A DNA stretch of 5,352 bases, taken from positions 1-5,352 of the forward strand of contig JAUIAI010000248.1 of assembly GCA_030425615.1 (NCBI GenBank), written 5' to 3'. This DNA comes from Gammaproteobacteria bacterium. Lineage in GTDB: Bacteria; Pseudomonadota; Gammaproteobacteria; Burkholderiales; Burkholderiaceae_E. This document shows, piece by piece, positions 1 to 5,254 of this stretch. Position numbers and translations under genes: made by a program. The notes beneath the pieces are model-generated. The model saw nothing but the letters and a program-made list of their open reading frames with translations, did not search any database and was not told where the DNA came from. Each line of letters opens with the position of its first letter. The stretch's first letter is position 1.

Positions 1-24
1 GCCATCAACTTCTCGCTGCCGTGA
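1..24 (+). CDS. Possible last codons of an upstream plus-strand gene (partial)
   Basis: Reading from the first base, the frame gives AINFSLP followed by TGA at 22-24, leaving 16 bases before the ATG of the acetyltransferase. That spacing would suit the end of an upstream gene in the same transcription unit. Seven codons are far too few to identify a product or to exclude chance, so this is only a possibility. Confidence 0.2.
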   Translation, partial: AINFSLP

Positions 25-40
25 TCCCGGACTCACCCCG

Positions 41-466
41 ATGGACATCTCGATCCGCTCTTATGTAGAAACCGACGAGCCGGCGGTCGTCGCGCTCTGG
101 CGACTCTGCGAACTGACCCGCCCCTGGAACGATCCGCACAAGGACATCGCGCGCAAGCTCACGGTGCAGCGCGAGCTCTTTCGCGTGGCGGTGGTGGGCG
201 GTCAGGTCGTCGGCACGGTCATGGCGGGGTACGACGGCCACCGTGGCTGGGTGAACTACCTGGCCGTGCACCCCGGGCACCGCAAGAGCGGTGTCGGTCG
301 CCGGCTGATGCTCGATGTGGAACGGCTGCTGCAGGCCATGGGCTGCCCGAAGCTGAACCTGCAGGTGCGCGGCGACAATGCGACGGCGCTCGGCTTTTAC
401 GAAGCGATCGGTTACGGGCGGGACGACACGGTGTCTCTGGGCAGGCGTCTCATCGCCGACGACTGA
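41..466 (+). CDS. ypeA: GNAT family acetyltransferase, YpeA type
   Basis: This encodes a small cytosolic N-acetyltransferase that would move the acetyl group of acetyl-CoA to an amine; the acceptor is not known from sequence. The 141 residues are a full single GNAT domain. Acetyl-CoA pyrophosphate-binding motif A is visible as RKSGVG (residues 81-86) after the beta-strand VNYLAVHP (71-78), and the C-terminal motif B region reads GFYEAIGY (118-125). The segments RPWNDP..DI.RK (27-39), GYDGHRG (63-69), GCPK (101-104) and SLG.RLI (132-138) match Escherichia coli YpeA closely from memory. The frame is open to the left edge, but the ATG at 41 aligns with the family N-terminus (MDISIRSY against MEIRVFR), so it is preferred even though no clear Shine-Dalgarno sequence precedes it. 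The gene converges on tctB with a 22-base gap and is not functionally linked to it. Family assignment is firm; substrate is unknown. Confidence 0.93.
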   Translation: MDISIRSYVETDEPAVVALWRLCELTRPWNDPHKDIARKLTVQRELFRVAVVGGQVVGTVMAGYDGHRGWVNYLAVHPGHRKSGVGRRLMLDVERLLQAMGCPKLNLQVRGDNATALGFYEAIGYGRDDTVSLGRRLIADD

Positions 467-483
467 TTCCGAAGCGCGGATGG

Positions 484-501
484 GCCGCTCAGGGTAGCGG
501 C
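484..501. other. Small inverted repeat between convergent genes
   Basis: GCCGCT (484-489) and AGCGGC (496-501) can form a 6-bp stem with a 6-base loop across the end of tctB, whose stop codon is 489-491. It sits where a bidirectional terminator would be expected, but neither strand has a following T-run, so a terminator role is only a guess. Confidence 0.25.
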
Positions 502-953
502 ACCAGCAGCACGATCTTGAACAAGGCGTACAGCCCGCCGAGCACGACCGCGCCGGAGCCGAGATAGATCACGACCCGGCCTGCCGTCCACCGGTCGTGG
601 TGGGCGATCAGCATCAGGAGCACGAATGCGATCGCGCTGCTGAGCAGAAAGCCCAGGGGCACCAGTGCGTACGCCCAGCCGAGCATGACCAGCGCGAGCG
701 CGGCGCGCCGCAGGTTGGAGCCCTGCAGCGGGCTGCCGCCACGCGTCCGGCCCAGGAGCACCAGAACCAGATAGACCGCGCCGATCAGGACGAGCAGACC
801 GCCGATGGCGCGTGGGAACACGGCCCCCAGCATGGAGAAATCAGACGAGTTCCAGATCGCCGCCGCGCCCACCACAATGGCCAGGACACTGCCCGCCGCG
901 CCTCCCAGGTCGGCACCGCGCGTTTTGCCGCCGTCCGCCGTTTGCTCAGTCAC
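489..953 (-). CDS. tctB: Tripartite tricarboxylate transporter small membrane subunit TctB
   Basis: This is the small inner-membrane subunit of a TTT carboxylate importer, which associates with the large permease TctA. The protein is 154 residues, the usual size for TctB. Four hydrophobic stretches are visible at about residues 17-35, 49-68, 83-117 (long, possibly one kinked helix or two short ones) and 126-148, with a short charged linker at 69-82. The C-terminal end LLVPLP is typical of the family. The start is GTG at 951-953, supported by a full GGAGGT Shine-Dalgarno sequence 5 bases upstream. It overlaps the end of tctA by 8 bases (GTGACTGA holds both the start and the tctA stop), so translation is probably coupled. 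TctB sequences are poorly conserved, so the call rests on size, topology and neighbours as well as sequence. Confidence 0.9.
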   Translation of the reverse strand: MTEQTADGGKTRGADLGGAAGSVLAIVVGAAAIWNSSDFSMLGAVFPRAIGGLLVLIGAVYLVLVLLGRTRGGSPLQGSNLRRAALALVMLGWAYALVPLGFLLSSAIAFVLLMLIAHHDRWTAGRVVIYLGSGAVVLGGLYALFKIVLLVPLP

Positions 954-2469
954 CGGCCACCTCCAGCGGGTTCGCGGCCGGCCGGCGACCGGCGCGCCGG
1001 TTCATCCACCACGGCCAGAGCAGCGCCATGACGATGAACGCGATGATGCCCAGCGAGATCGGCCGGCCGAAGAATTCGCCCCAGATGTTGCCGGCGGCGC
1101 CGCCGATGAGATGGCCCTGCACGAAGCCTCGTTCCGCGATGGCGCCGAGGATGAGGCCGAGCACGATGGGCGAAGCCGAGAACCCCATGCGGCCGAGCAC
1201 CCAGGCGATGACGCCGAGCACGACCATCTGTTGCGTCTCGTGCGGGTTGTTGTGCACGGCGAAGCTGCCCAGCACGGTGAGCAGCGCGACCCCGGGCACG
1301 AGCACGGCCTTCGGAATGGCCACGATGGAGCGGAACGCGAAGCGGCCTATCAGCAGGCCCACCGGCAGCATCAGCACAGTGGCCAGCACCAGCCCCCAGA
1401 TGAACGTGTAGACGATGGGGCCCTGGTCGGTGAACAGGGTGGGACCGGTGCGCACACCCTGAACGAGCAGCGCGCCGAGGATGATCGCGTCCGGCGGCGT
1501 GCCGGGGATGCCCAGGACCAGGGTGGGAATGAAGCCACCGCCCACGGTGGCGTTGTTCGCCGATTCGGTGGCGATGATGCCGTCGGGTTCGCCCTTGCCG
1601 AAGCGATCGCGCCGGGGCGATGCACGCCGTGCCTCGGAGTACGACACCAGCGAGGCGATGGAGCCGCCGGCCCCGGGCAGGATGCCGACGACGGTGCCGA
1701 TCACCGAACTGCGCGCGAGGTTGAGCTTGGCGCGCGAGACGAGGCCGAGCGCTTCACGCAACTGGAACCCGGCGGTCTGGCTCATGGCGTCCAGGTGCCG
1801 TGCCGGCGTCGCCACGAGTTCGATCAGAACCGGCACGCAGTACAGGCCGATGAGCGCGGACACGATGTCGATGCCGCCCAGCAGTGACTGGAATTCGCCC
1901 ACGTAGCGGATGTCGCCGCCGACCTCGGCGACGCCGACCATGGACAGCAGCAGGCCCAGGCATCCGCCGATCAGCCCCTTGAGCGTGGAGCCTTCGCCGA
2001 GCGAGGCGATCAGCGTGAGGCCGAACACCGCCAGCCAGAAGTATTCGACCGGACCGAACTTGAGCGCCACGGTGGCCATCGGCGGCGCGAGCAGCAGCAG
2101 GAACGCCGCGCCGACCAGGCCGCCGGCCACGGAGGCCAGGCAGGCCAGGGTGAGCGCGAGATCGCCCCGGCCCTGGCGCGCGAGCGGGTAGCCGTCGAAC
2201 GTGGTGGCGATGGCCGAAGGTGTGCCCGGCGTGTTCAGCAGGATCGCCGCGTAGGCCCCGCCGTAGATCGCGCCCGTGTAGATGGCGCCCAGCACGATGA
2301 GCGCGGCGGCAGGCTCCATCGAGAACGTGAACGGCACCAGCACCGCGACCGCCATGGTGGCGGTGAGCCCGGGCAGGGCGCCGATCACGGTGCCGGCGAC
2401 GACACCGGCCAGCGCGAGCAGCAGGTTCAGGGGCGACAGCGCCGCCAGCAGGTACTCGAGGCTTCCCAT
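946..2469 (-). CDS. tctA: Tripartite tricarboxylate transporter large permease TctA
   Basis: This is the large inner-membrane permease of the TTT system, which moves the substrate released by TctC across the membrane, probably driven by a proton or sodium gradient (family knowledge). At 507 residues it is full length, and hydrophobic helices run through most of the chain. Hallmark family segments are present twice: GTVIGALPGLTA (26-37) and LLNTPGTPSA (77-86) in the first half, then GILPGAGG (262-269) and LGIPGTPPDA (319-328) in the second half, consistent with an internal duplication. GAIYGGAYAAILL (66-78) and NNATVGGGFIP (305-315) are also family-typical. The tail after about residue 489 is Arg-rich (NRRAGRR), suggesting a cytoplasmic C-terminus. 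The ATG at 2467-2469 gives the expected N-terminus, but I see no Shine-Dalgarno sequence in the 33 bases after the tctC stop. The gene follows tctC and overlaps tctB. Confidence 0.96.
   Translation of the reverse strand: MGSLEYLLAALSPLNLLLALAGVVAGTVIGALPGLTATMAVAVLVPFTFSMEPAAALIVLGAIYTGAIYGGAYAAILLNTPGTPSAIATTFDGYPLARQGRGDLALTLACLASVAGGLVGAAFLLLLAPPMATVALKFGPVEYFWLAVFGLTLIASLGEGSTLKGLIGGCLGLLLSMVGVAEVGGDIRYVGEFQSLLGGIDIVSALIGLYCVPVLIELVATPARHLDAMSQTAGFQLREALGLVSRAKLNLARSSVIGTVVGILPGAGGSIASLVSYSEARRASPRRDRFGKGEPDGIIATESANNATVGGGFIPTLVLGIPGTPPDAIILGALLVQGVRTGPTLFTDQGPIVYTFIWGLVLATVLMLPVGLLIGRFAFRSIVAIPKAVLVPGVALLTVLGSFAVHNNPHETQQMVVLGVIAWVLGRMGFSASPIVLGLILGAIAERGFVQGHLIGGAAGNIWGEFFGRPISLGIIAFIVMALLWPWWMNRRAGRRPAANPLEVAGD
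959..964 (-). promoter_or_regulatory. Shine-Dalgarno sequence of tctB inside tctA
   Basis: On the minus strand the bases read GGAGGT, a strong ribosome-binding match, 5 bases before the GTG at 953. It lies within the last codons of tctA and fixes the tctB start despite the non-ATG codon. It allows both re-initiation after tctA and independent ribosome loading. Confidence 0.7.
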
Positions 2470-2502
2470 GAGGCGGCGGCGTCGCGTTCCGGTTGCGCGG
2501 GC

Positions 2503-3471
2503 TTACTTCTTGACGATTCCCATCTCGGCGGCGAGCGCGCCGTAGTGGGCCTTCATCTCGGCCATGAAATCCGCCATCTTGTCAGGGCCGATGTTCAGCA
2601 TCGCGAAGCCGCCGTCCTCCATCTTCTGGATGAACCCCGGATCGGCGTTGATCTTCGCGAGGATGTCCGCGAGCTTCGCCTGGACATCGGCCGGGGTCGA
2701 CTTGGGCACGGCCACGCCGCGATAGGCACCGCCGACCAGGTCGTAGCCCTGCTCCTTGAAGGTCGGGCAGTCGGGCAGCTTCGGATGACGCTCCTCCATG
2801 GCCACCGCCAGGCAGCGGACCTGGTCGCCGAGCTTCATCTTCACGGTGGTGTAGCCCCAGCTTCCGGCCACCTGGTTACCCAGCAGGGCGGCGTTGGACG
2901 GGCCGGTGCCACCGAACGGGATGTAGGTGGTCTTGATGCCGGCGAGCTTGTCGAACTGCTGCTGCGCCAGGTGGTTGGCCGAGTTCGTGCCGGAGCCCGA
3001 CAGCGTGGTGCGTCCCGGAGAGGCCTTGGCGGCCTCGACGAAGTCCTCGAGCGTCTCGATCGGGCTCTCCGAGGTCACCAGCAGCGCGTCCGGCGTGTAG
3101 TGGAACCAGAACACGGTGGTCAGGTCGTCGGTCTGGTAGCCGACCGACTTCTGCATCGGCTGCAGGATGATGTGCGGCAGGTTGGTGCCCATGACCGTGT
3201 AGCCGTCGGCGGCCATGCCGTTGAGCTGGGCCCACGAGGCGGCACCGCCCGCACCCGGCTTGTACTGGATGGCGACGCTCTGTCCGGTGAGCGCCTTGAA
3301 CACGGGTTCCTGCAGCCGCGCGGAGATGTCCGATTCACCGCCGGGGCCGAACGGAATGATGTAGTTGACCGTCTTCTCGGGGTAGTCGGCCGCGTGAGCC
3401 GCCGGCGTTGCGAGCAGGCAGGCAGTGGCGATGCCGGACACGATGCCGGCCATACGGGGCGTGAGCGCCAT
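2503..3471 (-). CDS. tctC: Tripartite tricarboxylate transporter periplasmic binding protein (TctC/Bug family)
   Basis: This is the secreted binding protein that captures the substrate in the periplasm and delivers it to TctA/TctB. The 322-residue length is normal for the family. A Sec signal peptide is clear: Arg at 6, a hydrophobic core to about residue 22, and an AHA cleavage site before ADYPEK (cut after residue 27). Bug hallmarks follow: YPEKTVNYIIPFGPGGESD (30-48), YKPGAGGAA (70-78), DGYTVMG (89-95), IPFGGTGPSNAALLGNQVAG (184-203), LPDCPTFKEQGYD (232-244) and VAVPKSTP (253-260). The mature chain has only two cysteines, C220 and C235. The ATG at 3469-3471 gives a proper signal peptide and has GGAG 6 bases upstream. 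The gene leads the tctC-tctA-tctB cluster, 33 bases before tctA. Bug proteins bind varied carboxylates, aromatics and amides; the ligand here cannot be told. Confidence 0.95.
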   Translation of the reverse strand: MALTPRMAGIVSGIATACLLATPAAHAADYPEKTVNYIIPFGPGGESDISARLQEPVFKALTGQSVAIQYKPGAGGAASWAQLNGMAADGYTVMGTNLPHIILQPMQKSVGYQTDDLTTVFWFHYTPDALLVTSESPIETLEDFVEAAKASPGRTTLSGSGTNSANHLAQQQFDKLAGIKTTYIPFGGTGPSNAALLGNQVAGSWGYTTVKMKLGDQVRCLAVAMEERHPKLPDCPTFKEQGYDLVGGAYRGVAVPKSTPADVQAKLADILAKINADPGFIQKMEDGGFAMLNIGPDKMADFMAEMKAHYGALAAEMGIVKK

Positions 3472-3477
3472 GGAAGT

Positions 3478-3481
3478 CTCC
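3478..3481 (-). promoter_or_regulatory. Shine-Dalgarno sequence of tctC
   Basis: The minus strand reads GGAG, 6 bases before the tctC ATG. It supports the chosen start, which is also the one giving a normal signal peptide. Confidence 0.6.
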
Positions 3482-3508
3482 AGGTCGTTGTTGGGGCAAA
3501 ACCAGAGA

Positions 3509-3529
3509 CGCCCCCGGGGACCGGGGGCG
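3509..3529 (-). other. GC-rich hairpin in the tctC leader (terminator or attenuator candidate)
   Basis: CGCCCCCGG (3509-3517) and CCGGGGGCG (3521-3529) form a perfect 9-bp all-G/C stem around a 3-base loop. On the minus strand it lies 37 bases before the tctC ATG and is followed by TCTCTGGTTTTGCCCC, a broken T-rich stretch rather than a true U-tract. It could end transcripts from the upstream ATPase fragment, or shape the tctC leader RNA. The structure is certain on paper; the role is inference. Confidence 0.45.
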
Positions 3530-3588
3530 CAAGGGCTTCGCTCGAGGGCCTGGGTTTGTCGACCCGCGCCTTCTGTGCGAACGCGCGG

Positions 3589-3620
3589 ATGCTAGCACGC
3601 CGGATCGGCGGATCGGGCAA
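3589..3620 (-). promoter_or_regulatory. Candidate promoter of the tctCAB operon
   Basis: On the minus strand TGC-TAGCAT (3597-3589) looks like an extended -10 element: the hexamer matches TATAAT at 4 of 6 positions and carries the upstream TG. The best -35-like hexamer, TTGCCC (3620-3615), is 20 bases away, longer than the ideal 17. Initiation near 3582 would give a leader of about 110 bases containing the 9-bp hairpin. Weak evidence in GC-rich DNA, but this is the only intergenic region ahead of the operon. Confidence 0.3.
3601..3616. repeat. Tandem 8-base direct repeat upstream of tctC
   Basis: CGGATCGG occurs twice head to tail with no spacer (3601-3608 and 3609-3616). It falls between the candidate -35 and -10 elements, a position where a regulator could bind. 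It may equally be a chance product of GC-rich composition. Confidence 0.4.
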
Positions 3621-3621
3621 T

Positions 3622-3653
3622 CCCCCGGGAAGACGGGTCATTGCGCCCGGGGG
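3622..3653 (-). terminator. Inverted repeat just after the ATPase fragment (possible terminator)
   Basis: CCCCCGGG (3622-3629) pairs perfectly with CCCGGGGG (3646-3653) across a 16-base loop, starting 10 bases past the stop codon of the ATPase fragment on the minus strand. The location suits a transcription terminator, but no T-run follows the stem, so it would be a weak or factor-assisted one. Confidence 0.3.
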
Positions 3654-3663
3654 CCCCGCACGA

Positions 3664-5151
3664 TCAGGGCCGCGTCCCCGTCTGACGCGCGCCCAGTGCC
3701 AGTCGCATCTGCTTCTCGGTCTCGATGAGCACGAAGAAGACGGCTCCGACGGTGACGATCAGGATGCCGTCCTGCAGCGGCACCGGATGGGTTCCGAAGA
3801 CGGATTGCAGCGGCGGCAGGTAGGTGACCGCGAACTGGGCCGCCACGACGGCGATCACGCAGAGCCAGACGATACGCGTGCCACGGGCGGCTGCCCATGT
3901 CAGCGAGGTGCCGTAGATGTTCCGGATGAAGAACAGGTGGAAGATCTCGAGCACGACCAGCATGTTCATGGCCATGGTGTGCGCGAGGGCCTCCGGGTAG
4001 CCGCGGTCGGTCGCGTAGAACGTGATCCCGAACACCGCCAGCAGGAACAGGCCGGAGACCAGCACCACGTGCCAGACGAGCGCGCCGTCCAGGAGCGGCT
4101 CTTCGCGGGGGCGCGGCGGGCGGCGCATCGTGCCCTGTTCGGAGGGCTCGAATGCCAGCGCGAGGCCGAGCGTGATCGCGGTGACGAGATTGACCCAGAG
4201 AATCTGAACCGGGGTGATCGGCAGGGCGAGCCCGGCAAAGAGCGCCACGATGATGGTCATCGCCTCTCCCGCATTGGTCGGCAGGGTCCAACTGATCACC
4301 TTCTTGATGTTGTCGTAGACGGTGCGCCCTTCGCGCACCGCGGCCGCGATGGAGGCGAAGTTGTCGTCGGCCAGCACGAACTCGGCGGCCTCCTTGGCCG
4401 CCTCGCTGCCCTTGCGTCCCATGGCGATGCCGGCGTCGGCGCGCTTCAGCGCCGGCGCGTCGTTGACGCCGTCCCCGGTCATCGCCACGGTGAGCCCGCG
4501 CGATTGCAGGGCGGCCACGAGGCGCAGCTTGTGAGCGGGGGAGGTGCGGGCGAAGATGTCGGTGCCCGCGGCAGCCTCCGCGAGCGCGGCGTCATCCATT
4601 GTTTCGACATCGTTGCCGGTCAGCACCCGTTCGCTGTTGCGCAGACCGATCCGTGCGCCGATGGCCCGGGCCGTCGCCGCGTGGTCACCCGTGACCATCT
4701 TCACCCGGATGCCCGCGGCGTGGCATTCCGCGACGGCTTCGACGGCCTCCGGGCGTGGCGGGTCGATGAGGCCGACGAGGCCGATGAGCGTGAGCCGGCC
4801 ACGAAGATCGCCGGCCTCCAGACGGTCCTGGTCCGGCCGCGCCGTCATCCTCGCCAGCGCCAGCACCCGCTGACCTTCGGCGGCGAGCCGCTCCACCATG
4901 GCGTGCCAGTGCGCCTCGTCCAGCGGCTGGGTGCTGTCACCACTGACCGCCTGGTCGACGCACAAGGCGAGCACGGCCTCCGGGGCTCCTTTGACGTGGA
5001 CTTGGGCCGCGCCGTCCGGCGCGCTGTCCAATGTGGCCATGTACCGGTGCGCGGCGTCGAACGGCACGGCATCGATCCGCCGCCATCCGTCGGGACCCTG
5101 CGCCGTACCGCCCGCGATCTTGCCCGCCACCCGGTCCCGCCCGGCCGCCAT
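3664..5151 (-). CDS. N-terminally truncated P-type cation-transporting ATPase (probable gene remnant)
   Basis: This is the C-terminal half of a P2-type (Ca2+-ATPase/CtpF-like) ATPase, about 495 residues against roughly 900 in the family. Visible in order: KGAPE of the nucleotide-binding domain (54-58), IDPPRPEA (129-136), VTGD (153-156), the P-domain Mg2+ motif TGDGVNDAP (225-233), AGIAMG (240-245), then six membrane helices M5-M10 (about 286-307, 312-333, 356-379, 390-411, 426-446, 461-479). Helix 5 keeps N..E (NAGE, 293-296), but helix 6 reads WVNLVTA where SERCA has WVNLVTD. Helices 1-4, the actuator domain and the DKTGT phosphorylation site are absent, so the normal pump cycle is impossible. 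Family similarity begins around residue 22. The ATG at 5151 is preferred because GGAGG lies 6 bases upstream; an in-frame GTG at 5157 abuts that GGAGG, and a TGA at 5191-5193 closes the frame. The frame is otherwise undamaged. It could be a recent truncation or, less likely, a non-catalytic partner. Confidence 0.85.
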   Translation of the reverse strand: MAAGRDRVAGKIAGGTAQGPDGWRRIDAVPFDAAHRYMATLDSAPDGAAQVHVKGAPEAVLALCVDQAVSGDSTQPLDEAHWHAMVERLAAEGQRVLALARMTARPDQDRLEAGDLRGRLTLIGLVGLIDPPRPEAVEAVAECHAAGIRVKMVTGDHAATARAIGARIGLRNSERVLTGNDVETMDDAALAEAAAGTDIFARTSPAHKLRLVAALQSRGLTVAMTGDGVNDAPALKRADAGIAMGRKGSEAAKEAAEFVLADDNFASIAAAVREGRTVYDNIKKVISWTLPTNAGEAMTIIVALFAGLALPITPVQILWVNLVTAITLGLALAFEPSEQGTMRRPPRPREEPLLDGALVWHVVLVSGLFLLAVFGITFYATDRGYPEALAHTMAMNMLVVLEIFHLFFIRNIYGTSLTWAAARGTRIVWLCVIAVVAAQFAVTYLPPLQSVFGTHPVPLQDGILIVTVGAVFFVLIETEKQMRLALGARQTGTRP

Positions 5152-5157
5152 GCGCAC

Positions 5158-5162
5158 CCTCC
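5158..5162 (-). promoter_or_regulatory. Shine-Dalgarno sequence of the truncated ATPase
   Basis: The minus strand reads GGAGG, 6 bases before the ATG at 5151. It is better placed for this ATG than for the GTG at 5157, which it touches. It shows the shortened ORF has a usable translation start. Confidence 0.5.
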
Positions 5163-5177
5163 ACGGTTGGAGTTCTT

Positions 5178-5194
5178 GTGAACCCTCGTTTCAC
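5178..5194. repeat. Short inverted repeat at the presumed transcription start of the ATPase fragment
   Basis: GTGAA (5178-5182) and TTCAC (5190-5194) form a perfect 5-base inverted repeat around 7 bases. It lies a few bases downstream of the candidate -10 element, where an operator could act. It is short enough to be chance. Confidence 0.3.
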
Positions 5195-5199
5195 GCCGC

Positions 5200-5228
5200 A
5201 GCTTAGGGTGAGCGCCGCTGGGTGTCGA
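5200..5228 (-). promoter_or_regulatory. Candidate promoter of the truncated ATPase
   Basis: On the minus strand TCGACA (5228-5223) matches the -35 consensus TTGACA at 5 of 6 positions and is followed after exactly 17 bases by TAAGCT (5205-5200), which matches TATAAT at 3 of 6. Initiation near 5193 would give a leader of about 42 bases ending in the GGAGG ribosome site. The spacing is ideal, the -10 is weak. Confidence 0.35.
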
Positions 5229-5244
5229 GCCGTCTGCTCCCGCC

Positions 5245-5254
5245 GGACCGGTCC
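5245..5254. repeat. Perfect 10-base palindrome after the right-edge gene
   Basis: GGACCGGTCC is self-complementary and directly abuts the TAG stop of the right-edge gene on the minus strand. It has no loop and no following T-run, so it is not a convincing terminator; it is recorded as a possible protein site or a chance palindrome. Confidence 0.25.

Noticed and set aside
805..1887. A 360-codon plus-strand open frame antisense to tctA
   Set aside because: Same codon-register effect as above; the translation is biased to Ala, Arg, His, Glu and Asp with no domain, and tctA on the other strand is unambiguous.
3120..3641. A 173-codon minus-strand frame covering the tctC leader and signal peptide region
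   Set aside because: It is an out-of-frame reading with Arg/Ser/Pro-rich low-complexity sequence, no ribosome site of note and no family resemblance.
3638..4291. A 217-codon minus-strand frame overlapping the ATPase fragment
   Set aside because: It is an Arg/Pro/Ala-rich shifted reading of the ATPase membrane region; the ATPase frame carries all the conserved motifs.
2545..5181. An 878-codon plus-strand open frame antisense to tctC and the ATPase fragment
   Set aside because: It shares codon boundaries with both minus-strand genes, so it can be stopped only where they use TTA, CTA or TCA codons, which are rare in GC-rich DNA. Its product is a low-complexity His/Arg/Gly/Asp-rich sequence with no family features, while the minus strand encodes clear conserved proteins.
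4937..5194. An 85-codon minus-strand frame with PTVEGA near its start, resembling the ATPase GDPTEGA motif in another frame
   Set aside because: The match is a few residues only and the following sequence is Gly/Arg-rich without family similarity, so a frameshifted N-domain remnant is not supported without an alignment.
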